Shown: positions 25,214 through 35,167, counted from the first letter of the stretch. The stretch: DNA of 64,000 nucleotides from Bryobacterales bacterium (GCA_003170295.1 PNAJ01000022.1:62001-126000), one strand, 5' to 3'. The notes: generated by a model from the letters alone, not told the origin. Program-made: numbers and translations.

Positions 25214-26758
25214 ATGAGATTCTTCCTTGTTCTTGCAATCGCGATCTCGGCGTTCGCACAGGAGTCGATCGACGCGGTGACGGAGAAAGCTCGCAAGACC
25301 TTCGAAGTCCCCGGCATCGCCGTTGCGGTGGTGAAGGACGGGCGCGTCGTATTTGCCAAAGGATTCGGCGTGCGCAAATTGGGCGAAGCTGCGCCAGTAA
25401 CGGAGAACACGCTGTTCGGAATCGCGTCGAATACGAAAGCGTTCACCGCGGCGTCCCTCGCCATGCTGGTCGATGAAGGCAAGCTGCACTGGACCGACCG
25501 CGTGATCGACTATCTGCCGTCGTTCCAGATGGCGGACCCGTACGTGTCGCGCGAAATGAGAGTGATGGATCTGCTGGTGCATCGCAGTGGGCTCGCGCTC
25601 GGTGCGGGCGATCTGATGTTTTTCCCGGCGTCCGATCTGACGAGCGACGAGATCGTGAAGCGCCTGCGCTACGTGCCGCTCGAAACGAGCTTCCGGAGCA
25701 CCTATGCTTACGACAACGTTCTTTACCTAGTGGCGGGGAAACTAATCGAGGCGGTCAGCGGGAAGCCGTGGGCTGCGTTTATTAAGGAACGAATTTTTTC
25801 TCCGCTCGGGATGTCCGCGAGCAAGACCAGCATTCGGGATATCAAGCCCGGTGACGATTCCGCCGAGCCACATGCGCATGTCGATGGCGTGTTGACGCTG
25901 GTCCGGCCCAGCGTGCTCGACAACAACGCTCCGGCCGGAGCGATTCAATCGAGCGTCGCGGAGATGTCGAAATGGATTGAGATGCAGCTGAACGCGGGCG
26001 AAATTCCGGGAGGGAAGCGGTTGTTCAGCGCGGCGCAATCGAAGGAAATGTGGTCGGCCATTACGCCGATTCCGATCGGCGATCCGCCCCCGGGGCTCGC
26101 GGCATTGAAGGCGAATTTTTCCGCGTACGGGCTGGGTTGGGGGTTAAGAGATTATCGCGGCTACAAGCTCGTGTCGCACACCGGCGGACTATCGGGAATG
26201 GTCTCGCAAGTGATGATGGTGCCAGAGCTAAAGCTCGGCGTGATCGTCCTGACCAATCAGGAGGCGGGCGGAGCGTTTTCGTCGATCACGATGGCGATTC
26301 TGGATCAATACATGAAGGCTCCGCCAACCGATTGGGTGGCGGCCCACGATGCCGCGGTGAAGCTTCGCGAGAAGAACGCGGCGGAGGTCATGAAAAAGGC
26401 AAGCGGTACTCGCGATACGACCTCGGAGCCGTCGCTCCCGCTATCGGGTTATGCCGGTCGATATCGCGACCCCTGGTATGGCGACGTGACCATCAAGGAG
26501 GAGAGCGGCAAGCTGGTCATGCGCTTCACGCATACGCCGGACCTCACGGGCGAGCTGGAGCATTGGCAATACGACACGTTCATCGCGCGATGGAAGAATC
26601 GGGCGATGGACGCGGACGCGTACGTGACGTTTTCGTTGAAACCGGACGGATCAGTGGATCAAATCAAGATGGCCGCGGTATCTCCGCTAACCGATTTCAG
26701 TTTCGATTTTCATCATTTGGTGTTGAGACCGGCGGGCGATGCCCCGGCTTACGAGTAG
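25214..26758 (+). CDS. Exported serine hydrolase, beta-lactamase/class C family
   Basis: 514 residues with a signal peptide (MRFFLVLAIAISAFAQ). The serine beta-lactamase-like motifs are SNTK in 'GIASNTKAFTAASLAML' (nucleophile Ser and general-base Lys), YAYDN (the YxN element) and 'VSHTGGLSGMVSQVM' (the HTG/KTG element). The C-terminal 110 residues from 'LPLSGYAGRYRDPWYGDVTI' form the DUF3471/lipocalin-like domain often attached to these enzymes. Family members include D-aminopeptidases, esterases and penicillin-binding-like carboxypeptidases; the substrate is unknown. The start at 25214 is chosen because upstream in-frame codons cross rpiB. It is divergent from rpiB. Confidence 0.9.
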   Translation: MRFFLVLAIAISAFAQESIDAVTEKARKTFEVPGIAVAVVKDGRVVFAKGFGVRKLGEAAPVTENTLFGIASNTKAFTAASLAMLVDEGKLHWTDRVIDYLPSFQMADPYVSREMRVMDLLVHRSGLALGAGDLMFFPASDLTSDEIVKRLRYVPLETSFRSTYAYDNVLYLVAGKLIEAVSGKPWAAFIKERIFSPLGMSASKTSIRDIKPGDDSAEPHAHVDGVLTLVRPSVLDNNAPAGAIQSSVAEMSKWIEMQLNAGEIPGGKRLFSAAQSKEMWSAITPIPIGDPPPGLAALKANFSAYGLGWGLRDYRGYKLVSHTGGLSGMVSQVMMVPELKLGVIVLTNQEAGGAFSSITMAILDQYMKAPPTDWVAAHDAAVKLREKNAAEVMKKASGTRDTTSEPSLPLSGYAGRYRDPWYGDVTIKEESGKLVMRFTHTPDLTGELEHWQYDTFIARWKNRAMDADAYVTFSLKPDGSVDQIKMAAVSPLTDFSFDFHHLVLRPAGDAPAYE

Positions 26759-26809
26759 GATATCTTCGACTTGCGCGGCGACGCCTCACGGAGTAGCTTT
26801 AAAGAAGCC

Positions 26810-27007
26810 GTGAGCAAACTGGAAGTCATCGTTGAGGAGTTGAAGACCCTGCCGCCGGATCGTTTGGATAGCGCGGCGGACTACATCCACCGCCTGAAAA
26901 CGATCGGTCGCGCCGAAAGACAGGCAATCATCGAGCGCACGGCGGGTTCACTGACTCCTGAGGAAGGCGACAAGTTAGCGCGCATCATCGAAGAAGGTCG
27001 CCGCTGA
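26810..27007 (+). CDS. Small helical protein, possibly an orphan antitoxin
   Basis: About 65 residues if translated from the GTG at 26810 (SKLEVIVEELKTLPPDRLDS). A TTG at 26771 would add 13 residues. The sequence is fully helical in character: 'LEVIVEELKTLPPDRLDSAA' and 'ADYIHRLKTIGRAERQAIIE' resemble the DUF2281-type antitoxin start in which 'lp...l..v..fi..L' is conserved. No toxin gene follows within the 90 bp before the ATP-grasp gene. It lies 50 bp after the hydrolase stop. Function uncertain. Confidence 0.5.
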   Translation: MSKLEVIVEELKTLPPDRLDSAADYIHRLKTIGRAERQAIIERTAGSLTPEEGDKLARIIEEGRR

Positions 27008-27095
27008 ACGGGGCGCGCTTTTCGTTTGCATGCTAAACTAACTTTCTATTCATTGCTCTTCCCCGTCAGAAGAGGCCGGCCCAAGGGATGGTTCG

Positions 27096-28559
27096 ATGGC
27101 GGGTACAGTAACTCAGAGCGCCCTTCCAGCTCCTTTTCAGGATTACGGACTGGACGAAGCTTACGACGAGATGGTCGCACCGGATGGGACGCCTCGTCCG
27201 CATTACGAACATCTGTATCAAGCGCTGCGCGAGTTGCCCGCGAGCGAGTTTCGGCGGCGGCAGCAAATCTCCGATCTCTCCTTTCTGCATCAGGGCATCA
27301 CCTTCACCGTTTACGGACGCACGGAAGGCACCGAACGCATCTTCCCGAACGATCTGCTGCCCCGGATTATCACGAATGAAGAGTGGTCGCACATTGAGAA
27401 GGGCCTCGCGCAGCGCATCACCGCGCTGAATCTTTTCCTCAAGGACCTTTATCACGAGGGGCGCATCTTGAACGACGGTGTCGTGCCGCGCGAACTGGTC
27501 TACAGCTGCAAACATTTTCGACGCCAGATGCGAGGCTTGTACGTTCGCAAGGACGCCTATGTCACTGTCGCCGGAACCGACCTGATCCGCACGCCTTCGG
27601 GCGAATTCGTGGTGCTCGAAGACAATCTGCGCGTGCCCAGCGGCGTCAGCTATATGCTGGTCAGCCGGCAAGTGATGAAACGTATTTTCCCGGATTTGTT
27701 CCGGCAGTGCGGTGTGCAGGGAATCGAGCATTATAGCCAGGCGCTGCTCGCCACGCTGCGTGCGCTCGCGCCGCAAGGATGTGCCGAGCCGACCATCGTT
27801 CTGCTCACGCCGGGCGTTTATAATTCGGCGTATTTCGAGCACGCGTTCCTCGCGCGCCAGATGGGAATTGAGCTGGTGGAAGGCCGCGATCTCGTCGCCC
27901 ACGACAATTTCATTTACATGCGGACCACCGAAGGCCTGCGGCGCGTCGACGTGATCTACCGCCGCATCGACGACGATTTTATCGATCCTCTGGCTTTTCG
28001 CCAGGATTCGTCGCTGGGCGCGCCGGGCCTGTTCAACGCGTATCGCGCCGGGAACGTCAGCCTCGCGAATGCGCTGGGAACCGGAGTTGCCGACGATAAG
28101 GCTGTCTACGCCTACGTGCCTGCGATCATCAAGTATTATTTGAACGAAGATCCAGTGCTCAATAACGTCGAGACGTTTCAGATGTCGGACGCCGCCGAGC
28201 GCAATCGCGTGCTCGACCATCTCGAACAATACGTCGTCAAGGCGGTGGGCGAATCGGGCGGCTACGGCATGCTGATCGGCCCGCAGAGCACCGCTGCGGA
28301 GCGCGACGAATTTCGACGCCGCGTGGAGGCAGATCCGCGTAACTACATCGCCCAACCGACCATCATGCTGTCGCGCGCCCCCTGCATCATCGATGGAAAA
28401 GTGCAGCCGCGCCATGTCGATCTTCGGCCATATATCTTGTTCGGCGAGAAGATCACGGTCGTGCCCGGCGGGTTGACACGAGTCGCGCTCAAAAAAGGAT
28501 CGCTGGTCGTGAATTCGTCGCAAGGTGGCGGCAGCAAGGACACTTGGGTCCTTCACTAA
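27096..28559 (+). CDS. Circularly permuted type 2 ATP-grasp protein
   Basis: 487 residues with the well-known order of the cpATP-grasp family: '[20 protein letters not shown]' at the N-terminus, '[20 protein letters not shown]', '[20 protein letters not shown]', '[20 protein letters not shown]' and '[20 protein letters not shown]'. The last holds the glycine-rich nucleotide loop, and '[20 protein letters not shown]' is near the end. These proteins are predicted ATP-dependent carboxylate-amine ligases. They typically sit next to an alpha-E domain gene and a transglutaminase gene, exactly as here. The start ATG is preceded by only a weak purine run. The natural substrate of the family is not known to me. 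Confidence 0.92.
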   Translation: MAGTVTQSALPAPFQDYGLDEAYDEMVAPDGTPRPHYEHLYQALRELPASEFRRRQQISDLSFLHQGITFTVYGRTEGTERIFPNDLLPRIITNEEWSHIEKGLAQRITALNLFLKDLYHEGRILNDGVVPRELVYSCKHFRRQMRGLYVRKDAYVTVAGTDLIRTPSGEFVVLEDNLRVPSGVSYMLVSRQVMKRIFPDLFRQCGVQGIEHYSQALLATLRALAPQGCAEPTIVLLTPGVYNSAYFEHAFLARQMGIELVEGRDLVAHDNFIYMRTTEGLRRVDVIYRRIDDDFIDPLAFRQDSSLGAPGLFNAYRAGNVSLANALGTGVADDKAVYAYVPAIIKYYLNEDPVLNNVETFQMSDAAERNRVLDHLEQYVVKAVGESGGYGMLIGPQSTAAERDEFRRRVEADPRNYIAQPTIMLSRAPCIIDGKVQPRHVDLRPYILFGEKITVVPGGLTRVALKKGSLVVNSSQGGGSKDTWVLH

Positions 28560-28582
28560 ATGGTCACGTGGGTGTTGCACTA

Positions 28583-29530
28583 ATGCTTTCTCGTGTCGCG
28601 GAAAGTTTGTATTGGATGAGCCGCTATCTCGAGCGGGCGGAGCACACGGCTCGCGTAATCAGGGTCCAGTTGAACCTGATGCTGGAGCGCGAGACCGAGG
28701 ATGACGACCGCCACTGGAAACGCATGTTGAAATCGCTCGCCGTCGAGATGACGGATGTGAAGGAGGGTGAGGCGCACGCCGTGGCGAACTCGCTGATTCA
28801 TTCCACCGCCAGCCGCTCTTCGATCATTTCCTGCATCATGGCGGCGCGCGAAAATTCGCGCCAGGTGCGCGAACAGATCAGTTCCGAAATGTGGGAACAG
28901 TTGAACCGCATGTTCATCGAAGTGAAGCGAGCCGATGCCAATGAAGTATCCGACGTCGACGATTTCTTGCAGGCCATCAAAGAAGGCACGCATCTGTTTC
29001 AGGGCATCACGGATTCGACGATGACCCACGGCGAGGGCTGGCAATTCATTCAAGCCGGCCGGTCGCTCGAACGCGCGGCGGCGCTCTCCACCCTGCTAGG
29101 CGTGCATTTCCGCGAGTTTTACGGCACGGACGCGGAGCCGGAACCGCTCGAATGGATGGGCCTGCTGCGTTCCTGCACCGCGTTCGAGGCGTATTGCAAA
29201 GCCTACACCGCGGATCTCCGGCCGGACCGTATAGCCGAGTTTCTAATGCTGAGCCCAAGTTTTCCGCACTCCATCCGATTCTCGGCGGATGCACTTGAAA
29301 CCGCACTAAAACAGGTTGGCGCGGAAGTATCGAGCCGAAGATCGGCACGCGTAGAGCGAATCGCCGGCCGCATGCAGGCCACGCTCGCGTTCGGCCAGAT
29401 CGATGAAATCATGAGCGGCGGATTGCACGCCTATCTCGAAACGGTGCTTCGGCAGTGTTCGCAAGCGCATAGCGCACTCTATCAGACGTACATCACGTAT
29501 CCCATTGAAGCGGCCCTGCAAGCCTCATAA
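28583..29530 (+). CDS. Alpha-E domain protein
   Basis: 315 residues from the ATG at 28583: 'MLSRVAESLYWMSRYLERAE' is the conserved alpha-E N-terminus, followed by 'HTARVIRVQLNLMLE', 'AARENSRQVREQISSEMWEQ' and 'IQAGRSLERAAALSTLLGVH'. The domain is all-helical with conserved Arg and Glu residues. It is almost always encoded beside a cpATP-grasp gene and a transglutaminase gene, and has been proposed to take part in forming or modifying a peptide-like product. The start at 28583 is 23 bp after the ATP-grasp stop; an earlier in-frame codon at 28544 would overlap that gene and add non-conserved residues. Confidence 0.92.
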   Translation: MLSRVAESLYWMSRYLERAEHTARVIRVQLNLMLERETEDDDRHWKRMLKSLAVEMTDVKEGEAHAVANSLIHSTASRSSIISCIMAARENSRQVREQISSEMWEQLNRMFIEVKRADANEVSDVDDFLQAIKEGTHLFQGITDSTMTHGEGWQFIQAGRSLERAAALSTLLGVHFREFYGTDAEPEPLEWMGLLRSCTAFEAYCKAYTADLRPDRIAEFLMLSPSFPHSIRFSADALETALKQVGAEVSSRRSARVERIAGRMQATLAFGQIDEIMSGGLHAYLETVLRQCSQAHSALYQTYITYPIEAALQAS

Positions 29531-29582
29531 TATGCGAATACTAAGGACTGCGCGCCTTGTGGGGCGGGCTATTCAGCCGGCA

Positions 29583-29600
29583 GCCGCCTTTAAAGGCGGC
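29583..29600. repeat. Perfect 18-bp palindrome between the alpha-E and transglutaminase genes
   Basis: gccgcctttaaaggcggc is fully self-complementary. It has no T-run after it, so it is not a classical terminator. It could be a cruciform or protein site, or an RNA hairpin that sets the ratio of the flanking genes. Confidence 0.5.
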
Positions 29601-29629
29601 TCTCCGTGCGTCATCGATCTTGTCTTAAT

Positions 29630-30586
29630 ATGTTCTATTCCATCCGTCATCTAACCCAATTCCGCTACGATTCCGCCGTCAGCGAGAGTCTGATGGAAGC
29701 GCGCATGCATCCGCGCACGGAGGGTTCGCAGCGATGCCTCTCGTTCCAGCTCTCCGTCGACCCGCGCGCGATGGTCTATCAATATCGCGATTATCTCGGC
29801 AACAGCGTGCATCACTTCGATGTGCCGGGCAAGCATATTCAATTGCGGATCGTGGCCGAAGCGCTGGTCGAAGTGCAGGTGGTTCCGGAGTTGCCCAAGC
29901 GCCTCGGAGCCGATGCATGGATGCAGCTCGATTCGCTAGCGTCGACAGGAGATTATTGGGAAATGCTCGTGCCCAGCCAGTTCGCTCTGCCGACCGAGGC
30001 CCTGCTGGAATTGGCCGATGAGCTGTCCGTTCAACGGCGCGACGATCCACTCGCATTTCTGCGCGAGTTGAACGAGAGCATTTACAACTGGTTCGACTAC
30101 GTGCCTAAGGCCACGCACGTCGATTCGCCGATCGACCAGGCGATTGAGGCTCGCCGCGGCGTCTGCCAGGATTTCGCGCACATCATGACCGCGCTCGTGC
30201 GCCATGTGAAAATTCCCTGCCGCTACGTCAGCGGTTATTTGTACCCGCACGCGCTGCGGCCGGATCGATCGTCCGAAGGCGCGACGCACGCGTGGGTGGA
30301 GGCGCTGTTGCCCGGACTCGGCTGGGTGGGCTTCGATCCCACCAATAATTTGTTGGCCGGCGAGCGCCACATTCGAACCGCCATCGGCCGCGACTATGCC
30401 GACGTGCCTCCCACGCGCGGCGTCTTCAAAGGAAAAGCGTCGAGCGAGTTGAAGGTGTCGGTTCGCGTCGCGCCATCCGATGCCCCGCCGCCTCCCGAAA
30501 CGGAGATGAACGCCCCTCCCCAGTGGGAACCCGCCGCCGAGGCCGAGCCGATCGACGTGCAGCAGCAACAACAACAGCAACAATAA
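29630..30586 (+). CDS. Transglutaminase-like cysteine protease family protein
   Basis: 318 residues from the ATG at 29630 (MFYSIRHLTQFRYDSAVSES). The N-terminal bundle 'MEARMHPRTEGSQRCLSFQL' is the family's beta-sandwich. The catalytic triad is visible: Cys in 'EARRGVCQDFAHIMTALVRH', His in 'GATHAWVEALLPGLGWVGFD', and Asp in 'FDPTNNLLAG'. It is the third member of the ATP-grasp/alpha-E/transglutaminase cassette. Past residue 285 the protein is Pro/Glu-rich and ends in DVQ followed by a run of Gln encoded by mixed CAG/CAA codons, an unusual low-complexity tail. The P450 gene follows 14 bp later. Confidence 0.92.
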   Translation: MFYSIRHLTQFRYDSAVSESLMEARMHPRTEGSQRCLSFQLSVDPRAMVYQYRDYLGNSVHHFDVPGKHIQLRIVAEALVEVQVVPELPKRLGADAWMQLDSLASTGDYWEMLVPSQFALPTEALLELADELSVQRRDDPLAFLRELNESIYNWFDYVPKATHVDSPIDQAIEARRGVCQDFAHIMTALVRHVKIPCRYVSGYLYPHALRPDRSSEGATHAWVEALLPGLGWVGFDPTNNLLAGERHIRTAIGRDYADVPPTRGVFKGKASSELKVSVRVAPSDAPPPPETEMNAPPQWEPAAEAEPIDVQQQQQQQQ

Positions 30587-30600
30587 ACTAATCTGAAAGC

Positions 30601-31992
30601 ATGATTGCTGGCCCGCCTCTGCGCAAAGGACTGCCGCTGATCGGCTTGCTGCCGCAGTTTCGCAAAAATCCTCCCGCGTTCTTGCAAAGCCTCGCGCGCG
30701 ATCACGGCGACCTCGTGCATTTTCGGCTGGGCCGCCAGCATGTCTACCTCGTCAGCAATCCGGAGTGGATCAAAGACATTCTGGTAACGCATCAGACTAA
30801 TTTCACCAAGAGCCGTTTTCTCGAACGCGCGAAAGTGCTGCTCGGCGAAGGCCTGCTCACCAGTGAAGGCGAGTTTCATCACCGCCAGCGCCGCCTGGTC
30901 CAACCCGCGTTTCATCGCGACCGCCTTCTTGGTTACGCGTCGGCCATGGTCGAAACCACCGCCCGTGCGCGCGAAATCTGGCACGATAGCGCGGAGCTTG
31001 ATATGTCGCGCGAGATGATGCGCCTCACCCTCGGCGTCGTCGCGAAAACGCTCTTCAGCGCCGACGTGACCTCCGAAGCCGACGATATTGGAGCGGCTCT
31101 CACGCAGGTCATGGTCCTGTTCGACATGGTGCTGATGCCGTTTTCCGAATGGATCGAAAAACTTCCTCTGCCCTCCATCCGCCGCTTCGAAAAAGCGCGC
31201 GACTTTCTCGACCAGACCATCTACGGCATCATCGCCGAGCGCCGCGCCAGTAATGAGGATAAGGGCGACCTCCTTTCGATGCTGCTGCTCGCTCAGGACG
31301 AAGACGGCAACGGTTTGACCAATGTGTCAATGTCCGACAAGCAAATTCGCGACGAAGCCCTCACTCTCTTCCTCGCCGGACATGAGACCACCGCGAACGC
31401 CCTCATGTGGGCCTGGTACCTGCTCTCTGAAAATCCCTCTGCCGCTGAAAAGTTTTATGACGAGGTCGACCGAGTGCTCCAGGGGCGCCTGCCCACGTTC
31501 GACGATCTCGCGCAGCTCAAGTACACCGAGGGCGTGTTCGCCGAAGCCATGCGCCTCTATCCTCCGGCGTGGGTCATCGGGCGTCGCGTCAAAACCGAAT
31601 ACGCGATCGGTCCCTACTCCGTCCCGCCGCGATCGATTTTCATGATGAGCCCCTACGTGGTCCATCGCGACCCGCGCTGGTTTCCCGACCCCGATCGATT
31701 CCTCCCAGACCGCTGGCCCGCCCCGCCTGACCGCCCCAAATTTTCCTACTTCCCCTTCGGCGGAGGCACCCGGGTCTGCATCGGCGAGCGATTCGCGTGG
31801 ATGGAAGGCGTCCTGCTTCTCTCGACTGTCGCCCAACGATGGCGCTTCAAGCTGGTCCCCGGACATCCCGTCGCGACCGACGCGTTGATCACTCTACGCG
31901 CGAAACACGGGATGAAGATGGTCGCCGAAGCGCGGTATCCCCGCGTGATGTCGCCGTCCGAGTCCACGCAAGCTCACCCAATCCCAGCGTAA
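30601..31992 (+). CDS. Cytochrome P450
   Basis: 463 residues, soluble, with all P450 landmarks. The I-helix oxygen-activation motif is AGHETT in '[17 protein letters not shown]', the K-helix ExxR is in '[18 protein letters not shown]', and the haem-binding loop is '[17 protein letters not shown]' with the thiolate ligand C393. It resembles the CYP102/CYP4-like bacterial P450s in its N-terminal '[20 protein letters not shown]'. No ferredoxin or reductase gene is nearby. It starts 14 bp after the transglutaminase stop, so it is probably read in the same operon and could hydroxylate the product of that cassette. Its last 104 bp overlap the 3' end of the convergent ABC permease gene. Confidence 0.95.
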   Translation: MIAGPPLRKGLPLIGLLPQFRKNPPAFLQSLARDHGDLVHFRLGRQHVYLVSNPEWIKDILVTHQTNFTKSRFLERAKVLLGEGLLTSEGEFHHRQRRLVQPAFHRDRLLGYASAMVETTARAREIWHDSAELDMSREMMRLTLGVVAKTLFSADVTSEADDIGAALTQVMVLFDMVLMPFSEWIEKLPLPSIRRFEKARDFLDQTIYGIIAERRASNEDKGDLLSMLLLAQDEDGNGLTNVSMSDKQIRDEALTLFLAGHETTANALMWAWYLLSENPSAAEKFYDEVDRVLQGRLPTFDDLAQLKYTEGVFAEAMRLYPPAWVIGRRVKTEYAIGPYSVPPRSIFMMSPYVVHRDPRWFPDPDRFLPDRWPAPPDRPKFSYFPFGGGTRVCIGERFAWMEGVLLLSTVAQRWRFKLVPGHPVATDALITLRAKHGMKMVAEARYPRVMSPSESTQAHPIPA

Positions 31993-33625
31993 GAATCACC
32001 GGATCCGCCGCGTCGTCGAAGACCAACGCCACGCCCACCGAGTCGGCCCTCCGCCGCCACCATTCGAACCCGCCGAAAATAATCGCGACGATCAGATAGA
32101 ACGGAATCAGCCGCAGCGGCCGCTTCACCATCCACGATTCGAGCGACGCCATCGAGAACGCGTACACCAGAAACCCCGCCCAGTAAGCGCCCCACATTAT
32201 GGAAATGTTCGCCTTCCCCGGCGGATACGAACACGTGAACGGAATCTTGCGGAACTCCATCGTCAGCGCCTCGATCAAGATGAGCGAGATCGTGACGCTG
32301 AACAAAAAGTTTGCGAGCGCGATCGCGGGACTCCACAAAACGAAGTACACCGGCAACAATCCAAGAAACAGAGGCGCAACAGCGAACCATCGCATCGCTG
32401 TTCGCGTCCCATTCAAAGCCGCCCTCTGATGATTTGTATCGCTCACGCGAAACAGCCAGTTCGCCGGCAGCTCGCACGGGATCGTGAAGATAAATCGCAT
32501 TCCACTCAACACAAAAAATCCGACCACCAACGGCAGCGACAGCCATTGATCGTGGATCTTCGCCGCGGAGAATACCTGCGCCGCCAGCGCGCAGCCGACG
32601 CCCGCGTACACCGCGAGAAATACCCGGTGCTTCGCGCTCCTCGCCAGCGTTTTTCCGATAAACGCAACCGTCGCGCGCTCCACCGCATCCGGCGCGACAA
32701 GATCCGCGATCCGTCCAATCCATTCGTGGATCGCAGTCCTCGTCGAATCGCTGCCCTCCGTCGATTCAAGCGTCCGCCGCACGTGCCTCCGATACGCCAC
32801 GGTATACGAGAGCGCCGCGACGATGACCGCCACACTCAACCACATCTCCGCCCGATGCGCGAGTGCTACAAATACAGCATCGCGCGATCCCAGCAGCACT
32901 TCATTCAATCCCAGGAACCAAGCCGGTGGAAACGCGAACAGCACCGCCGGATTGTGCGCCTTCAGCCGCGCCACCGATATCGAGATGTCCGGGAACAGGA
33001 AGAACAACCACAGCAGCGCGAAAACCATCGCCCCTTGCACGTATGCGGATATCTTTCGAAACCACCGCACGCTCAAAATATTCAACAGCACGCCTTCGAG
33101 CGCAACCAGAAACAGAAATACAAAAGCGTTGGAAGCGAAGATCGATATCCCCTGCGCGGCCATGGCGCGCAGCAGTCCCGGGAAAGCTCCACGATAAGAT
33201 ACCGCAGGAAACGCCACGGTCGAAACAGCGTTGACTGACACAGTGAACGCAATCATGAACAGCGCCAGTGCCGCGATCTTGCTTAGAAATATCGTTCGCG
33301 CAGGGATCGGCAGCGGCATCAGCGATACATAATCGCGACGATCCGGGAACAGCGCATCCCATTCGAGCACGGTAACCGCGCCCATGATCAGCATCGAAAA
33401 CGACAGGTAAAGCGTCCGGTCCGACCAGAGCGCCGGATTGCGCATCTCGCGCGGCATGTAGTCGAGGCTCAGATACTCCAGGTATTGCAGGCAAGGCATG
33501 ATAATGCCTGGCGACGACAGCAGCGCCAGCAGCTTCGTCACCGTCACCTGCATCTCTGTATTCTGCGCGACGAACTCGTTATCGAAAAATCGCCCGAAGA
33601 AGTGTCTTACTAAAGCACCGAACAT
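31889..33625 (-). CDS. ABC-2-type transporter permease (large membrane protein)
   Basis: 578 residues with about a dozen hydrophobic segments. The N-terminus '[20 protein letters not shown]' leads into long loops and helices including '[20 protein letters not shown]', '[20 protein letters not shown]', '[17 protein letters not shown]'. It is encoded directly downstream of an ABC ATPase gene (2 bp gap), so it is the membrane part of that exporter. '[20 protein letters not shown]' resembles large acidobacterial ABC-2 permeases. The C-terminal stretch from 31992 downward overlaps the P450 gene on the other strand, so either the permease has an extended tail or one of the two 3' ends has grown by read-through. 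Confidence 0.75.
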   Translation of the reverse strand: MFGALVRHFFGRFFDNEFVAQNTEMQVTVTKLLALLSSPGIIMPCLQYLEYLSLDYMPREMRNPALWSDRTLYLSFSMLIMGAVTVLEWDALFPDRRDYVSLMPLPIPARTIFLSKIAALALFMIAFTVSVNAVSTVAFPAVSYRGAFPGLLRAMAAQGISIFASNAFVFLFLVALEGVLLNILSVRWFRKISAYVQGAMVFALLWLFFLFPDISISVARLKAHNPAVLFAFPPAWFLGLNEVLLGSRDAVFVALAHRAEMWLSVAVIVAALSYTVAYRRHVRRTLESTEGSDSTRTAIHEWIGRIADLVAPDAVERATVAFIGKTLARSAKHRVFLAVYAGVGCALAAQVFSAAKIHDQWLSLPLVVGFFVLSGMRFIFTIPCELPANWLFRVSDTNHQRAALNGTRTAMRWFAVAPLFLGLLPVYFVLWSPAIALANFLFSVTISLILIEALTMEFRKIPFTCSYPPGKANISIMWGAYWAGFLVYAFSMASLESWMVKRPLRLIPFYLIVAIIFGGFEWWRRRADSVGVALVFDDAADPVILTLGLGELAWTRTATSRGDTALRRPSSSRVSRVE

Positions 33626-33628
33626 GGT

Positions 33629-34396
33629 TTATGCACTCTTCATCACATCGACAATAGAACTCGCGGTCGTCAAGGTGTCCTGCTCCAGCACCAGCTCCGA
33701 AAAAATATCTTCGAGCGATGGAAGATGCATCAGGTTGCGCAGGCTCTCCACGGTATCGTGCGCCGCGACGCGTCCTTTGCGCAGAATCATCACGTGCGTG
33801 CAGATTTTCTCCACCACCTCCAGCACGTGCGAGCTATAAAGAATGATCTTCCCTTCGCGCGCCAGTGTCTTCACCAGGTCGCGAAACACCAGCCCCGTGG
33901 TCACGTCGAGCCCGGAAAGCGGTTCATCGAAAACCAGAATGTCGGGATTGTGAAGCAGCGCCGCTGAAATCAGCACCTTCTGCCGCATCCCTTTTGAATA
34001 GGAAGCAATCACCGAATGCCGCGCCGCGCCCAGCGAAAACAATTGCAGCAGGTCGTCGATTTTCCGGTCCAGCGATTTCTTCGGTAGCCCCCGCAGCCGC
34101 CCCACCAGTTGCAAATACTCGCGCCCCGATAAGTGAGGATAAAGATGCGGCTGCTCCGGAACATAGCCGAGCCGCCGCTTGTATTCGATCAATTGCGATT
34201 GAATACTGCGCCCCTCAAACAACACCTCGCCGCGCGTAGGCTCCAGCAAGCCGGTAATAATGTTAACCGTCGTGCTCTTGCCCGACCCATTCGGCCCCAG
34301 ATAGCCCAAAACCTCGTAGGGCTTGACGGTAAAACTAACGTCATCGACCGCCGTAGTAGTGGTATAGCGCTTCGTAAGCGAGCGAGCTTCGAGCAT
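33629..34396 (-). CDS. ABC transporter ATP-binding protein
   Basis: 255 residues with a complete nucleotide-binding domain: Walker A GPNGSGKST (residues 34-42), the Q-loop near 'YVPEQPHLYPHLSGREYLQL', signature 'YSKGMRQKVLISAALLHNPD', Walker B plus D-loop in 'ILVFDEPLSGLD', and the H-loop 'IILYSSHVLEVVEKI'. Its closest general class is the DrrA/CcmA-type ATPase of ABC-2 exporters. The permease gene follows after 2 bp. Substrate unknown. Upstream is a strong bidirectional hairpin that should insulate it from the GYD gene. Confidence 0.93.
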   Translation of the reverse strand: MLEARSLTKRYTTTTAVDDVSFTVKPYEVLGYLGPNGSGKSTTVNIITGLLEPTRGEVLFEGRSIQSQLIEYKRRLGYVPEQPHLYPHLSGREYLQLVGRLRGLPKKSLDRKIDDLLQLFSLGAARHSVIASYSKGMRQKVLISAALLHNPDILVFDEPLSGLDVTTGLVFRDLVKTLAREGKIILYSSHVLEVVEKICTHVMILRKGRVAAHDTVESLRNLMHLPSLEDIFSELVLEQDTLTTASSIVDVMKSA

Positions 34397-34446
34397 GGCC
34401 TATAGACGCCACCGATGTCGCGTTTGTTCCCGTGCGAAAATGCGCG

Positions 34447-34480
34447 AAAAATGGGGACTGACCACTCTGTCCCCATTTTT
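34447..34480 (-). terminator. Bidirectional rho-independent terminator after the GYD gene
   Basis: aaaaatggggac (34447-34458) and gtccccattttt (34469-34480) form a perfect 12-bp stem with a 10-base loop. On the minus strand the GC part of the stem is followed by ATTTTT, so it fits the end of the GYD gene, which stops at 34501. A related ggggac...gtcccc inverted repeat lies at 44166-44242. Confidence 0.75.
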
Positions 34481-34500
34481 AGTCCCCAAATCTCAGATGC

Positions 34501-34839
34501 TCAAGCGTGCGCCGCGCGCGACGGCGCCTTGTACCCCGATTTTGCCGCCTTCTTCATCGCCTCGATTCCCTCGGCTGTCGTCATCAGAGGCGTAGTCTTA
34601 ATCGTGCGGACGGCTCCTCCCGCCGCAGCCGCCAGGGAGAACGCGGCAGCCTCGACGTTGGAGGGCATTTCCACGATTGACACAATATCGTAATCGCCGA
34701 AGGCGAACCAGGCGTGAACCATCTTTCCGCCGAGCTTTTCGATCACCGGCCGGACAGCATCGAGACGGTCGTGTGGATGAGCAATCATATTGGCCCACGC
34801 TTCTGGCGTGTAGCCGACTTGGAGCAAATAGCTGGACAT
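34501..34839 (-). CDS. GYD domain protein
   Basis: 112 residues: 'MSSYLLQVGYTPEAWANMIA', 'RPVIEKLGGKMVHAWFAFGD', 'YDIVSIVEMPSNVEAAAFSL' and a C-terminal 'TTAEGIEAMKKAAKSGY'. This is the GYD domain (ferredoxin-like fold, named after a Gly-Tyr-Asp motif, here GDYD). The biochemical role of the family is unknown. A good Shine-Dalgarno-like AAAGGAGTCC precedes the ATG. It is a single-gene unit ended by the hairpin at 34447-34480. Confidence 0.9.
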   Translation of the reverse strand: MSSYLLQVGYTPEAWANMIAHPHDRLDAVRPVIEKLGGKMVHAWFAFGDYDIVSIVEMPSNVEAAAFSLAAAAGGAVRTIKTTPLMTTAEGIEAMKKAAKSGYKAPSRAAHA

Positions 34840-35001
34840 ACAGGACTCCTTTCTGTGAATCCGGTGCTAGCATACTCCAAAGCAACCACAACTTCCACCG
34901 GGGGGACTTTAAGGGACACTAAGGCTGTACGAAAAATCGTGCGCGACCGAGTGACCCGCCATCCCCCGGCCGCTAATGGCTTGGACTGCCTCTTGCGCTA
35001 A

Positions 35002-35100
35002 GCCATAGACGCCTACCGCGTGGTTTACACCATCGACGATACGAACCTTCAAGTGGATGTGACCCGAATCCGGCACCGCAGCAAAGTATACGAACGATGA
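35002..35100 (+). pseudogene. C-terminal remnant of a RelE/ParE-type toxin gene
   Basis: The reading frame AYRVVYTIDDTNLQVDVTRI followed by RHRSKVYER and TGA (35098-35100) is the conserved C-terminal strand pair of RelE-family RNases. It opens only after a TAA at 34999-35001. The upstream half of the gene (34915-35000) is no longer in frame. An ATG overlapping the stop (ATGA, 35097-35100) starts a 21-codon reading frame that ends 13 bp before the long repeat begins at 35168; it may be the stump of a partner antitoxin gene. Confidence 0.6.
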
Positions 35101-35167
35101 CTGCGAATGCAGAAGCGACGTTAGAATCGACGGGAACATTGCTGTTTAACCGATTCGCGTAGCAAAA

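Noticed and set aside
27066-28580. A 504-codon open frame opposite the cpATP-grasp gene
   Set aside because: Antisense shadow of a conserved gene with no recognisable motif or Shine-Dalgarno.
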